From positions 192,940 to 256,939 of the forward strand of contig CAZGQO010000003.1 in the NCBI GenBank assembly GCA_964527925.1: a stretch of 64,000 nt of DNA, read 5' to 3'. Origin of the DNA: Ch128b sp964527925. GTDB taxonomy: Bacteria > Bacteroidota > Ignavibacteria > Ch128b. Below the pieces are notes generated by a model that saw only the letters and a program-made list of their open reading frames with translations, searched no databases and was not told the origin of the DNA. The stretch's first letter is position 1. Each line of letters begins with the position of its first letter. This document shows, piece after piece, positions 9,440 to 18,903 of the stretch. Both the position numbers and the translations under genes were made by a program.

Positions 9440-10939
9440 ATGCTTTCACAACATCAAATAAACAGACTAAAGTGGTTGAACCTCGAGCAATACGAAGCTC
9501 TTTATAAAATAAGTCAGCAACTTAATTCATTAAACTTCGAGGAAAAACTTATAGAACAAACTCTGGATCTTGTAATAAATGTTGTGAATGCTGAGAGAGG
9601 TCTTTTTGCAAAATATGATCCATCGACAAAACAATTTGAAATCATAGTTGCAAGAAATATTAATAAAGAATCGATTGATGATTTATCCAGTTTTTCATCA
9701 GGAATTTTGCAGAAAGTTGTGCAGAACAAAAGACCATTTCTATATCATGATGTTCAGAGCGACCCCACAATTTCACAATTCGAGAGTGTTCAACTTCACA
9801 AGATAAAATCAGTTCTTGGTGTTCCAATAATAAAAGATAAAGAAGTCTGGGGAGTGATATTGGTTGATAGTCAAATAAATAGAAGAGAATTTACGGAAGA
9901 AAATTTGATGTTTCTTGATTTCTATTCAAACCTCGTTTCACTTGCTCTGGATAAAATAATTCGATTACAAAATCTTGAAAAAGAAAACCTGATCCTTCGA
10001 AATCAACTTCAATCGATGCACAAAATTCCTGAAATCATTGGAGAAAGCACTCCAATGAAAAAACTCTTTGAATTGATTTATAAAGTTGCTGCAACAGATG
10101 CAACTGTTTTAATACTCGGTGAAAGCGGAACAGGAAAAGAACTTGTTGCTCGGTCAATCCATAATTTAAGTCATAGAAAATCAAAACCATATATCGCTCA
10201 ATTTTGTGGTTCAATCCCTGATACTCTTTTAGAAAGCGAATTATTTGGTTATAAGAAAGGTGCATTCACAGGTGCAGTTTCGGATAAAAAAGGTTTGTTT
10301 GAAGTTGCTAATGGCGGATCTTTCTTTCTGGATGAAATCGCTGATATTTCACCTGCTCTTCAAGCTAAATTATTGAGAGTTATTCAGAATAAAGAAATTA
10401 TCAGACTCGGAGATACAAAACCAATCAAAGTTGATGTAAGAATTATCACAGCGACAAATAAAGACTTAAAGCAGCTTGTTTCGGAGAATAAATTCCGAGA
10501 AGATTTATTTTATAGATTAAATGTTTTTCCAATCGAAGTTCCACCTTTAAGAGAAAGACGAAGTGATATTCCTCTACTTGCAAAACACTTTATTAAAAAA
10601 TATTCTGAGAGAGAACTCTCAATTTCACCTGATGCATTAAGGAAACTTGAAAATTTTCACTGGCCTGGTAATGTCCGTCAGCTTGAAAATGTAATTCAAA
10701 GGGCTCTAATACTTTGTGATTCAAATGTGATTCAACCAGATCACATCATTATTGAAGATGAGGATAACTTGACTGAGTTCAAAGGTACACTTGATGATTT
10801 TGAAAAATTATTACTTCTCAAACGGCTCAAACAATTTAACGGCAATCGGACTCAAACAGCTAAATCACTTGGCGTGTCAGTCAGATGGGTTCAGATGAAA
10901 TTGAAAGAAATTAATTCAAACGAATCGACAGATGAATAA
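9440..10939 (+). CDS. GAF-domain sigma-54-dependent transcriptional activator
   Basis: A 499-residue enhancer-binding protein. An N-terminal GAF domain (about residues 20-175) replaces the receiver domain of NtrC, so the input is likely a bound small molecule or protein contact rather than phosphorylation. The AAA+ core has Walker A GESGTGKE (residues 227-234), the sigma-54-contacting loop GAFTGA intact at 274-279, the Walker B region FFLDEIADIS and the arginine-containing REDLFYRLNVFPI. A Fis-type helix-turn-helix ends the protein (NRTQTAKSLGVSVRWVQMKL). Its last 8 bases overlap the following Ser/Thr kinase gene, which implies coupled expression; the kinase may regulate it. Its target promoters were not found in the window. 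Confidence 0.92.
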   Translation: MLSQHQINRLKWLNLEQYEALYKISQQLNSLNFEEKLIEQTLDLVINVVNAERGLFAKYDPSTKQFEIIVARNINKESIDDLSSFSSGILQKVVQNKRPFLYHDVQSDPTISQFESVQLHKIKSVLGVPIIKDKEVWGVILVDSQINRREFTEENLMFLDFYSNLVSLALDKIIRLQNLEKENLILRNQLQSMHKIPEIIGESTPMKKLFELIYKVAATDATVLILGESGTGKELVARSIHNLSHRKSKPYIAQFCGSIPDTLLESELFGYKKGAFTGAVSDKKGLFEVANGGSFFLDEIADISPALQAKLLRVIQNKEIIRLGDTKPIKVDVRIITATNKDLKQLVSENKFREDLFYRLNVFPIEVPPLRERRSDIPLLAKHFIKKYSERELSISPDALRKLENFHWPGNVRQLENVIQRALILCDSNVIQPDHIIIEDEDNLTEFKGTLDDFEKLLLLKRLKQFNGNRTQTAKSLGVSVRWVQMKLKEINSNESTDE

Positions 10940-12482
10940 TCAAAATCTACTTTTTGAAAAATTCGAAATCATAGAAGTTCTGAAAAAAGATTCTCAGTCT
11001 GGTGTTTACCTTGCAAATCACATTTATCTTAATAAAAAAATAATACTTAAAACTTTAGATACATCTAACTTAAAAGTTCAAACAATTCTGCAACGCTTCA
11101 AACGAGAAGCAAAAATTCTTGCTCAACTTGATCATCCGAACATAATTAAAGTTCTGGATTTCGGTACATATCAGAATTATTTCTACATTTCGTTTGAGTA
11201 TTTTGAAGGTGATTCGCTTAGATCGTACTTAAAAGAAAATAAAATCGATTTAGAGAAGTTTGAAAAAATATTTGTTCAAATTGCAAAGGGACTGAATTAC
11301 ATTCATCAGAAAAACATTGCTCATAGAGATTTAAAACCAGAGAATATTTTAGTCGATAAAAATCTAACAGTTAAAATTGCAGACTTTGGACTTGCCATCA
11401 GCGAGTCAGATGTCCAGGTTACTCAAATTGATTCGATTGTTGGTACAGCTGGATATATGTCGCCTGAACAGATTCGAGGTGAAAAATTAGACAATCGAAC
11501 AGATATTTTCTCTTTCGGAATTATCTGCTATGAATTATTAACTGGAGTAAATCCATTTATTGGCAAAGATATCCCATCAACAATAAATAATATAATCACA
11601 CTTGAATCAGAAAAATTAATTGAGGGCTTATCCAAAACTCCTGAAAAATACCAGAAGTTAATCCTGAAATGTCTGGAAAAATCGAAAGAGAAAAGATATC
11701 AGAATACTTCTGAAATTTTAAATCAAGCTGGAGTAAGTGTTGACGAAATTATTGTTGTAAAAGAAAAACAAAAGTATAATCAGAAATCGATTACGAAAGT
11801 TCTTGTTCCAATTATATTTATTGCAGGATTATTGATAACTCTGTTCTTTGCCTTGAGAAATAATAAAAACGAAAATCATGCAAAGAATAAAACAGTTGAT
11901 TCAACCGCTTATCTTCATAATTCGAAATCGACAACTACAGATATTTTAAAAAACAACCCAGGTATGGAATCAAAATTAAAATCATCAGAAACTTCAACAG
12001 AAAATAAAACTGGAAAAGATTTTAAATTCGATTCTCCTGCAGGATTCGGTGAATTATTTATAGAATGTCTACCATGGGCAGATGTTTTTATTAACGATGT
12101 TAAGTATGAAAACACTCCATTAAAAGAACCAATCAGGCTCCCTGCAGGAAGATACAGAATTAAGCTCTCTAATCCTTGGTTCCCGGAAATTGAAAAAGAG
12201 ATAGAGATAAAACCGGCATCAATAATCAGAATAGAAGAAAATTTTTATCAAAAAGTTGGTTATTTAAGATTGTTAATCATACCATGGGCTGAAGTTTCTA
12301 TAGATAATCATAAAATAGGAGTGAGTCCCTTTGAAAAACCGATTATTTTAGGCACAGGAAAACACATTGTTGGTTTCTACAATCCAGGTTATGGTTCTTA
12401 TGTGGATACCCTATTCATCCAAAAAACTGAAACTTTGACTTATAAATTAAATTTCAATAATCTAAAATCACTGGCACAATAA
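10932..12482 (+). CDS. Membrane Ser/Thr protein kinase with C-terminal PEGA domains
   Basis: A 516-residue PknB-like kinase. Residues 10-265 form the kinase domain: Lys40 (ILKTL), catalytic loop AHRDLKPEN (Asp133), DFGLA (Asp151), a GTAGYMSPEQI activation segment and DIFSFGIICYELLTG. The nucleotide loop is degenerate (KKDSQSGVYLA instead of GxGxxGxV). One membrane helix lies near 288-308 (VLVPIIFIAGLLITLFFAL). A Ser/Thr/Lys-rich linker follows, then two PEGA-type repeats (GELFIECLPWADVFINDV and GYLRLLIIPWAEVSIDN), which in this family face the cell exterior. The start overlaps the upstream sigma-54 activator by 8 bases, suggesting the two work together. Substrates are unknown. Confidence 0.9.
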   Translation: MNNQNLLFEKFEIIEVLKKDSQSGVYLANHIYLNKKIILKTLDTSNLKVQTILQRFKREAKILAQLDHPNIIKVLDFGTYQNYFYISFEYFEGDSLRSYLKENKIDLEKFEKIFVQIAKGLNYIHQKNIAHRDLKPENILVDKNLTVKIADFGLAISESDVQVTQIDSIVGTAGYMSPEQIRGEKLDNRTDIFSFGIICYELLTGVNPFIGKDIPSTINNIITLESEKLIEGLSKTPEKYQKLILKCLEKSKEKRYQNTSEILNQAGVSVDEIIVVKEKQKYNQKSITKVLVPIIFIAGLLITLFFALRNNKNENHAKNKTVDSTAYLHNSKSTTTDILKNNPGMESKLKSSETSTENKTGKDFKFDSPAGFGELFIECLPWADVFINDVKYENTPLKEPIRLPAGRYRIKLSNPWFPEIEKEIEIKPASIIRIEENFYQKVGYLRLLIIPWAEVSIDNHKIGVSPFEKPIILGTGKHIVGFYNPGYGSYVDTLFIQKTETLTYKLNFNNLKSLAQ

Positions 12483-12496
12483 TTGAACAAAATAAA

Positions 12497-13777
12497 ATGA
12501 TGGAAAAGTTAGTATTAACATATTTAATATTGATTTGCAGCTTCCTGAAGCTCTTCAGTCAAAATCTGCAATGGCAGGAAATTGGCAGAATGCCAATTCC
12601 AGTCAAAGGTCATAGAGCTGTAGTTTTAGATTCAGTGATTTTGATCATTGGAGGATTTTCTGATTCGCTCAACCAACCGGTTAACTTCATTCAAGAATTT
12701 AATCCATACACAAACAGCTGGCGAATAATCGGACAAACGAAAACCAGCAGAGTTAACTTTTATGCTGAAAAAGAAGGAGATAGTTTATTTTTCATCGGAG
12801 GTGTAAATCGACCTCAAAACAAAAACGACTACTATTCAATGGAAATCTGGAAGAAGAATTCTCAACCTTACATACTCAGATACAATCCAATATTTAACAG
12901 AACCTTTTCAACAGGCATTAAAGTCAATCAGAAATTATATCTCTTCGGTGGAAGAAAAAATTATCATCATCATGATACAACAAGATTTAATTATCTGGTT
13001 GAATATGATATAGAAAAAGATTCTATAATATTTTCAATCGAACGATTTCCAAACTCACCTGAAAATGCATTTCATCAATCAGTTGCGAAATTGAATTCTA
13101 AGATTTATATCTTTGGCGGAGTTGTTGGAGGAGTTACAAACAACATTTACTTGTATGATTTACAATCTCATAATTTGAATAAAATATCCATGAAATTATT
13201 GAGACCCAGAGCTGGTGCAGAAGCAGTAAATTTTGATAATAATTCGATATTGATAATAGGCGGCTACAATGAATTCTTTAAAGCGTTTAAAAACACTGAA
13301 ATTTTCTCTGTATCCAATCAAACTTATACAATTCAGGAAGGACCGCCTCTCGAATCTGCGAGAAAAGAATTCGCTGCTGTAAGATTCAATAACTCTATCT
13401 ATGTTTTTGGTGGTGAAAATCAATTCGATGAAGTTGTTCCAACGGTTGAAAAATTGGATCTCACAACTAAAGTAAATGATGAATCAGAACAAATCCCGGA
13501 TAACATCATATTATATCAGAATTACCCCAATCCATTCAATCCTTCAACCACCATTTCCTTCAAAATTCCGCAAAAATCTAAGGTTTTTCTTGAAATTTTT
13601 GATATTTTCGGGAAGAGAATCAAAACGCTTGTTGATGATGAAGTTGATTCAGGAATACATCAATTTACGTGGAATGGTATCGACGATTTGGATAATCAAG
13701 TTGCAAGTGGAATTTATTTCTACAGACTTATAGTTGGTAAAAATTCGCAAACGAAAAAAATGATATTAATTAGGTAG
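12497..13777 (+). CDS. Secreted kelch-repeat protein with T9SS sorting domain
   Basis: A 426-residue exported protein with an N-terminal signal peptide (LVLTYLILICSFLKLFSQ). About six kelch repeats mark the sequence, each with a GG pair after a hydrophobic strand (ILIIGGFSD, LFFIGGVNR, LYLFGGRKN, IYIFGGVVG, ILIIGGYNE, IYVFGGENQ), which predicts a beta-propeller. The last 80 residues are a type A sorting domain for type IX secretion: YQNYPNPFNPSTTISF, then a FlgD-like strand set ending in ASGIYFYRLIVG and a basic end. The protein is expected to cross the outer membrane and be released or anchored. Two adjacent ATG codons (12497, 12500) can serve as start. The stop TAG is followed directly by the ATG of the next gene. 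Confidence 0.85.
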   Translation: MMEKLVLTYLILICSFLKLFSQNLQWQEIGRMPIPVKGHRAVVLDSVILIIGGFSDSLNQPVNFIQEFNPYTNSWRIIGQTKTSRVNFYAEKEGDSLFFIGGVNRPQNKNDYYSMEIWKKNSQPYILRYNPIFNRTFSTGIKVNQKLYLFGGRKNYHHHDTTRFNYLVEYDIEKDSIIFSIERFPNSPENAFHQSVAKLNSKIYIFGGVVGGVTNNIYLYDLQSHNLNKISMKLLRPRAGAEAVNFDNNSILIIGGYNEFFKAFKNTEIFSVSNQTYTIQEGPPLESARKEFAAVRFNNSIYVFGGENQFDEVVPTVEKLDLTTKVNDESEQIPDNIILYQNYPNPFNPSTTISFKIPQKSKVFLEIFDIFGKRIKTLVDDEVDSGIHQFTWNGIDDLDNQVASGIYFYRLIVGKNSQTKKMILIR

Positions 13778-14599
13778 ATGAAATACACTCCTCTCTTTCT
13801 AATCATTATAATCCTTCAATTCTCATTTGCACAAACACAGAGTCAGATAGAAAGTAGAGTAAGATCAAGTTTTGAAAATTTTTCTTATGATGAGGTTATT
13901 AGATTAGTTGATTCTGTATTAAACTCATCCATTACAACTGAAAAATTCGATACGGTTACATTCCTAACTTACAAAGCAATTTCTGCCTTTCACCTTTGGG
14001 ATACATTGTTATGCAAGGAAACCTTCTTAAAAATATTAAAGATTAAAAATAATTACACTCTTGATTCAAGTTTAGCCTCACCAAAAATAGTTTCATTTTT
14101 TATGAATATCAAAGATCAAAAATTAAAAGATTTAAAACAAAAATCGGAAATGATTAAAAATCAGAACCAGGATGAAAATAAAAGCCTAACTTTTCAAGTA
14201 TCATTATCAAAAATTAAAAATGCCCAACTAAGAAATTTCATCTTTCCCGGCTGGGGAAATTTTTACATTGGAAATAAAACTAAAGGAATCGTTCTTTCAT
14301 CCCTTTTTGCCTCCTCATTTATTTCAAGTCTGTACTTTATTTATGATACAAATGTGAAAGAAAAAGATTACCTCAATGAAACAGATATAAACCTGATTCC
14401 CAAAAAATATGATAAATATAATTCTTCATACAAACTCAGAAATATTTCTCTTGTCTTGCTTGGGTTAACATACCTTTACTCTCAAATTGATTTTATTCTA
14501 TTTGAATCAAGGAACATTTTTGAAGCTGAGAAATCTGTTTTTTCTTTTTCTTTCGATGGAATTAGTCTGTTCGAGATGAACCTTAAAATTAATTTATAA
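13778..14599 (+). CDS. DUF5683-like small membrane protein with signal peptide
   Basis: A 273-residue protein with a signal peptide (TPLFLIIIILQFSFAQT), a helical, charged middle part (about 25-140) and a C-terminal membrane region. That region includes RNFIFPGWGNFYIGNKTKG followed by two hydrophobic helices. The G-W-G-N-FY-IGN-K-KG arrangement resembles the DUF5683/TM2-like proteins of the Bacteroidetes/Ignavibacteria group; this is a resemblance by eye. The first ATG directly abuts the upstream stop codon, so it is very likely translated with the kelch protein gene. Function is not known. Confidence 0.7.
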   Translation: MKYTPLFLIIIILQFSFAQTQSQIESRVRSSFENFSYDEVIRLVDSVLNSSITTEKFDTVTFLTYKAISAFHLWDTLLCKETFLKILKIKNNYTLDSSLASPKIVSFFMNIKDQKLKDLKQKSEMIKNQNQDENKSLTFQVSLSKIKNAQLRNFIFPGWGNFYIGNKTKGIVLSSLFASSFISSLYFIYDTNVKEKDYLNETDINLIPKKYDKYNSSYKLRNISLVLLGLTYLYSQIDFILFESRNIFEAEKSVFSFSFDGISLFEMNLKINL

Positions 14600-14784
14600 G
14601 ATTTGCTTCAAGCAATCTGATTAAGAAAAACTTTCAGGCGTCGCGAAAATATTTCGTACTTTTAAAATAAATGAAACACAATTCAATTTTATTGAATAAA
14701 AAAGATTGATTCTTGCCAAAATTAAACCTGTTATTCTGGCATAATTTATGAATTTAAATCTTAAAAAAAATAAGAGGTGTAATT

Positions 14785-16947
14785 ATGAAAAAATTTAACC
14801 TGTTTCTTTTGGTTCTTTTTATTGCTGGATTGAATTATCTTCAAGCTCAAATTCCAGCACCAATCAATCTAACTGCTCAATTTAAGCAGTACAATCATCC
14901 ACATCCTGGTCACATGAATTTTGGATATGTTGAATTAAAATGGCTGATGCCTTCAGTCAAACATCCAAACTTTTATTTTAAGATTTTCAGAAAAGATCCC
15001 AATGATACAACATTCAAAACCATTGCGTCATTCTGGAGAGGATTAGAATACAATGATTACACAATAAAACCCCAATCAACTTATTCTTATTATGTAGTTG
15101 CATACAATAACTCTGGAATTAGTGATCCGAGCAACATTGCAACTGTAACAATTCCTCAAGCTACTGATTATGTTAGATTTACAACAAAACCACCTAAACA
15201 AACATCAATTGGCGAATTGTATACTTATGATGCCGATGCAGTAAGTAATGATTCTTCTGCAGTTATTACATACTATTTAGTTGAAGGACCAGTGGATTTA
15301 ACAATTGACAGTGTGTCTGGATTAATTACATGGACACCAACAGTTGGAGGTTATTTCAGAGTTAAAATTAAAGCTGAAAGCAATCTGGGTGGGAAATCAT
15401 TTCAAGACTGGTCAGTTAAAGTTCTTGGACCAACAGGAATAGTAAGTGGTGTGGTAACTGATGAATCAACAAATCAACCAATTGATAAAGCGGCAGTCTA
15501 TTTCTTGAACTTAAATTCAAATCGACATGAAGTTGCACACACAAATCAAAATGGTGAGTTTTCAAAAACACTTGTCGAAGGAAATTATAAAGTCAAATTT
15601 TATAAACGAGGATACATTCCTGAATTTTTTAATAATCAACCATCAATTGATTTAGCAGATACAGTTTCTGTTACGGCAAACTTAAATTTAACAATCAACG
15701 CTTCATTGACACCAGTTCCTCCACCTGTTTTATATAACATAACTGGTTCTGTCCTTGACTCAAATGGAGTACCTGTAAGATCTATTGTAACTGCATTTAT
15801 GGTGAGAGATACTACATTTCCGATTCATCATCCTAATTTTTCACCACGACACATGACTGCTGTAACAGACAGTTTTGGAAATTACACTTTGAGTGTTCTT
15901 GGTGGATTCGAATATGTTGTCTTTGCAAAACCATTCAACAGAAATTATTATCCGGAATTCTGGGATAATAAGAGAACATTCAATGAAGCAGATAGAATTC
16001 TTGTTAATGACAATATTTCCAATATCAACTTTGTAATGGATTCGAAACCCGTTTATAACAATGGTGTTTCAGGTGTGGTTCAAGATTTTATCAATGGTAA
16101 TCCAGTTGAAGCAATTGTAAGTGCTTTCAAACTAACCAATGGTAGGTTTAAACCTTTCAAGAGCTTAAGAACCGATTCAACAGGAACCTACTTAATCGAA
16201 AATCTTGAACCTGGAAGTTACATTTTATATGCAAGACCAAGATTGCCTTATCTCCCTGGTTATTACAAACAGGACACAGTCGCATTAAGATGGAGCGAAG
16301 CTGACACAGTTGTTGTTACTGAAAGTGGAATTGTATCAGGATTGGCTATTAATTTGATTACTTCTCCCGATACTGGCTTCGCAAAAATTACTGGCACAGT
16401 AAAAACCATTCTTGGGGATAATTTAGCTGGTGCAACAATACTCGCCATCAACATTAATGGTGAAGTGAGTGCCTATACAACTTCATCAAGTGACGGATCT
16501 TATTCATTTGAAAACTTAACTGCTGGTGAGTACACTTTGATTGTTGATAATCCTGAATATGAAAACACTGCAGATAACGAATTCGTCAATGTAGACTATG
16601 GAAACAACTCTATTAAGAATAAAGATATTCTTGTTTCACCAGCATCGACTACAGGCGTAATTAAAAATAATAATTCAATCCCTGTGAATTACTCGTTATC
16701 ACAAAATTATCCGAACCCATTTAACCCATCTACAACAATTAGATTCACACTGCCTGAAAGAACACAAGTTAAACTTGAGGTCTACAACTTAATTGGTCAG
16801 AAGATCAAAGAATTAGTAAATGATGAATTAGAAGCTGGACAATATGATGTGACTTTTGATGGAACTAACTTAAGTTCAGGTGTCTATTTATACAGAATTC
16901 AAGCTGGCAACTTTATAAGTGTAAAGAAGATGTTACTAATGAAATAA
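14785..16947 (+). CDS. Large secreted multidomain protein with T9SS type A sorting domain
   Basis: A 720-residue exported protein. A signal peptide (FNLFLLVLFIAGLNYLQAQ) is followed by a fibronectin-III-like domain (about 25-125) and a cadherin-like/Ig-type domain (about 130-210). Three to four carboxypeptidase-regulatory-like repeats come next, each beginning with G-x-V-x-D or similar (GVVTDESTNQPIDKAAVYF, GSVLDSNGVPVRSIVTAF, GVVQDFINGNPVEAIVSAF, GTVKTILGDNLAGATILAI). The end carries the type A sorting domain NYPNPFNPSTTIRFTLPE. It is probably a surface or released adhesin-like or structural protein. AAGAGG lies 9 bases before the ATG, a good ribosome site. A strong terminator follows. It stands alone as a transcription unit. 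Confidence 0.87.
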   Translation: MKKFNLFLLVLFIAGLNYLQAQIPAPINLTAQFKQYNHPHPGHMNFGYVELKWLMPSVKHPNFYFKIFRKDPNDTTFKTIASFWRGLEYNDYTIKPQSTYSYYVVAYNNSGISDPSNIATVTIPQATDYVRFTTKPPKQTSIGELYTYDADAVSNDSSAVITYYLVEGPVDLTIDSVSGLITWTPTVGGYFRVKIKAESNLGGKSFQDWSVKVLGPTGIVSGVVTDESTNQPIDKAAVYFLNLNSNRHEVAHTNQNGEFSKTLVEGNYKVKFYKRGYIPEFFNNQPSIDLADTVSVTANLNLTINASLTPVPPPVLYNITGSVLDSNGVPVRSIVTAFMVRDTTFPIHHPNFSPRHMTAVTDSFGNYTLSVLGGFEYVVFAKPFNRNYYPEFWDNKRTFNEADRILVNDNISNINFVMDSKPVYNNGVSGVVQDFINGNPVEAIVSAFKLTNGRFKPFKSLRTDSTGTYLIENLEPGSYILYARPRLPYLPGYYKQDTVALRWSEADTVVVTESGIVSGLAINLITSPDTGFAKITGTVKTILGDNLAGATILAININGEVSAYTTSSSDGSYSFENLTAGEYTLIVDNPEYENTADNEFVNVDYGNNSIKNKDILVSPASTTGVIKNNNSIPVNYSLSQNYPNPFNPSTTIRFTLPERTQVKLEVYNLIGQKIKELVNDELEAGQYDVTFDGTNLSSGVYLYRIQAGNFISVKKMLLMK

Positions 16948-16967
16948 TCTCTCTCTCCTGAGTAAAG

Positions 16968-17005
16968 AAAGTGCTGCATCTTTAATTAGAGGCAGCACTT
17001 TTTTA
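16968..17005 (+). terminator. Rho-independent terminator after the T9SS cargo gene
   Basis: A perfect 10-bp stem, AAAGTGCTGC (16968-16977) with GCAGCACTTT (16992-17001), is followed by a T-rich run. It ends the 14785-16947 transcript. Confidence 0.9.
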
Positions 17006-17040
17006 TTTTAAATTTGAATAAAAGAAAAACTGGTTTACTA

Positions 17041-17892
17041 ATGTCAGAATATCTTTCTAAAATTAAAAGACAAATAGAAATAGTTGGTAAAGCATTAACT
17101 GAAGAAAAATTTTCAATTGTTGATCTGGCAGTTGAATATAATGTGGAAGAATTAACCATCAAGAGAGACTTATCTGAACTTCGTTCGAGAGGAATTGATA
17201 TTCATTCACTTAAAAAATCAGGAATAAAAATTTTAAGTCCAATCAACAAAAATTTACTTAAAGAATTTATACTTGAATATATAAGTTTTTCATATTCAGA
17301 TGATTATCCAGACAAATCAACTAATATTTTAATCGAAAAGCATAAAGAAAAAGCTCTTTCAATGGTTGTTCAACTTCAGCAGGCAATAGAAAAAAATTAC
17401 TCAGTTAGAATTGATTATCAAGCTACTGCAAATACAATAAAGCAAGATGTAATTGTTAATCCTCTAAAAATCTTTCAATCTCAAAATGATTGGAGATTGC
17501 TAGCAATTAATCAAAACATTGTGAAGCAATATTATCTCTCAAAAATTTTAAGAGTTTCTACTACTTCTGAAAAATTCAAAACAATTCCCAGAGAAAAAAT
17601 AAATTCATTTTTTTCTTCTTCACTAAAAAGCTGGATTGGAACAGAAGAATTTCCAATAAAAGTGAAATTTGAAGAGAACTGGGCTGAGATAATTAAAAGT
17701 AAAATATTCTTGATGAATCAAAGAATTACTGATTTAGATAATGGTTCAATTATTTTTGAAGGTGTTGTCAATTCCCTCGATGAAGCCGCAACCTGGATTC
17801 TTTCTTTTGGCAAAGGTGCTCGGGTACTTGAGCCAGAATCACTTCGAAACAAAATTATTCAACTTGCTAAAGACGCTTTATCTAATTACTGA
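17041..17892 (+). CDS. WYL-domain transcriptional regulator
   Basis: A DNA-binding regulator of about 283 residues. The N-terminus carries a DeoR/HTH-11-like helix-turn-helix (FSIVDLAVEYNVEELTIKRD). The middle is a WYL ligand-sensing domain (VRIDYQATANTIKQDVIVNPLKIF..., DWRLLAINQ, with YYLSKILRV near its end). The C-terminus is a WCX extension (IIFEGVVNSLDEAATWILSF, GARVLEPESLR). The family often senses nucleic acids or nucleotides and regulates repair or defence genes. An in-frame TTG at 17014 would add nine residues, but it sits in the tail of the upstream terminator, so the ATG at 17041 is preferred; neither has a clear Shine-Dalgarno. The target is unknown. Confidence 0.8.
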   Translation: MSEYLSKIKRQIEIVGKALTEEKFSIVDLAVEYNVEELTIKRDLSELRSRGIDIHSLKKSGIKILSPINKNLLKEFILEYISFSYSDDYPDKSTNILIEKHKEKALSMVVQLQQAIEKNYSVRIDYQATANTIKQDVIVNPLKIFQSQNDWRLLAINQNIVKQYYLSKILRVSTTSEKFKTIPREKINSFFSSSLKSWIGTEEFPIKVKFEENWAEIIKSKIFLMNQRITDLDNGSIIFEGVVNSLDEAATWILSFGKGARVLEPESLRNKIIQLAKDALSNY

Positions 17893-17986
17893 TATCCCTG
17901 ATCTCCCATCAAAAAAATATCATAAATTGATACTCTTCTCTTAATTTCCTTCGATATGTTTGATTAAAAATGAAAGGAGATTTATT

Positions 17987-18772
17987 ATGAACACATATCA
18001 AGTTTCACAACTTCTCGGAATTAAAGTAAACAACAAAAACAAACGAGAAGCAACGGAGTTTTCCATTAATGTTCTTTCTAAAGTAATTAATCTATTCAGG
18101 GAAAAGAGATTTGGCATCATTACTCTCCACAAAATAAACTCAAATAATTTGAAAGCTAATCAGAATTTTATAAATCAAATAAACGACTACTTAAAATCAA
18201 AAAACCTTAATTACATTCAAATAATGGTGCAATGGTATATCAAATTTATTGATGTAATGAACTTCAAAGAAGTCGGCTATTTAATATTGGAACCTTCATT
18301 TGAACAAATGATGGAACTTACAAAAATGTTTGATCAAAACATTTTTGTTTATTCTGAAAATTCGAATACTTCACTCTTCTACCCAAACGGGGAAAAGATT
18401 GATCTTAAACCAGATAAAATTGACTTTGGAAATATTGTAAACAACGCTTTAATTCTTAATTGCATAGATTTCAAATTGTTTATTGATTCAATCCACGAGT
18501 TTCATTTCCAATTTGTGAATAAAAACCAGATACAAATTGATGATAAACTGGTGATTTATTCCAGAAACCATGAAACCTATAGTTCTTCACTTGATCTTAT
18601 AACCGTATATGATATCAGACAAAATGGAATTATTTCTTTTGAAAGATATCGTTATCTAAATACAATTTCTCCTAAAGTTCATCACTTCGATGAGATAGTT
18701 TGGGCTGTCAGAGTTAATTCAAAAGTAGAAAACAAATACAATAGTAAAGCCTATTATAAAAAAGCAATCTAA
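17987..18772 (+). CDS. Hypothetical protein, unrecognised family
   Basis: A 261-residue soluble protein I do not recognise. The ATG at 17987 is chosen because GAAAGGAG lies 7 bases upstream, a strong ribosome site; an in-frame TTG at 17960 lies before it and is unlikely. The sequence begins NTYQVSQLLGIKVNNKNKRE and has no signal peptide or membrane helix. Mixed alpha/beta composition runs throughout, with a conserved-looking GYLILEPSFEQMMELTKMF segment in the middle. It sits between the WYL regulator and an NtrC-type regulator, 94 bases after the former, but nothing ties it functionally to either. Confidence 0.6.
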   Translation: MNTYQVSQLLGIKVNNKNKREATEFSINVLSKVINLFREKRFGIITLHKINSNNLKANQNFINQINDYLKSKNLNYIQIMVQWYIKFIDVMNFKEVGYLILEPSFEQMMELTKMFDQNIFVYSENSNTSLFYPNGEKIDLKPDKIDFGNIVNNALILNCIDFKLFIDSIHEFHFQFVNKNQIQIDDKLVIYSRNHETYSSSLDLITVYDIRQNGIISFERYRYLNTISPKVHHFDEIVWAVRVNSKVENKYNSKAYYKKAI

Positions 18773-18903
18773 AAATTTGAATTTCATTTTTAATGATTGA
18801 GAAACTTTAAAAAACTTATTTCAGAAAACTTTTTCTAAACCAGTTCATTAACTCAACATTACATCAAAAAAATTTTTATATTTTATAAAAAAAGAGTTAA
18901 GAA

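Noticed and set aside
12472..12487. TGGCAC-N5-TTGAA resembling a sigma-54 promoter before the kelch gene
   Set aside because: The -12 element lacks the GC, and the expected transcript start would fall on the start codon; it also lies in the last codons of the kinase gene.
14599..14622. Hairpin AGATTTGCTT / AAGCAATCT after the DUF5683-like gene
   Set aside because: One bulge and no T-run; not supportable as a terminator.
17014..17040. TTG start extending the WYL regulator by nine codons
   Set aside because: It lies in the T-tail of the preceding terminator and has no ribosome site.
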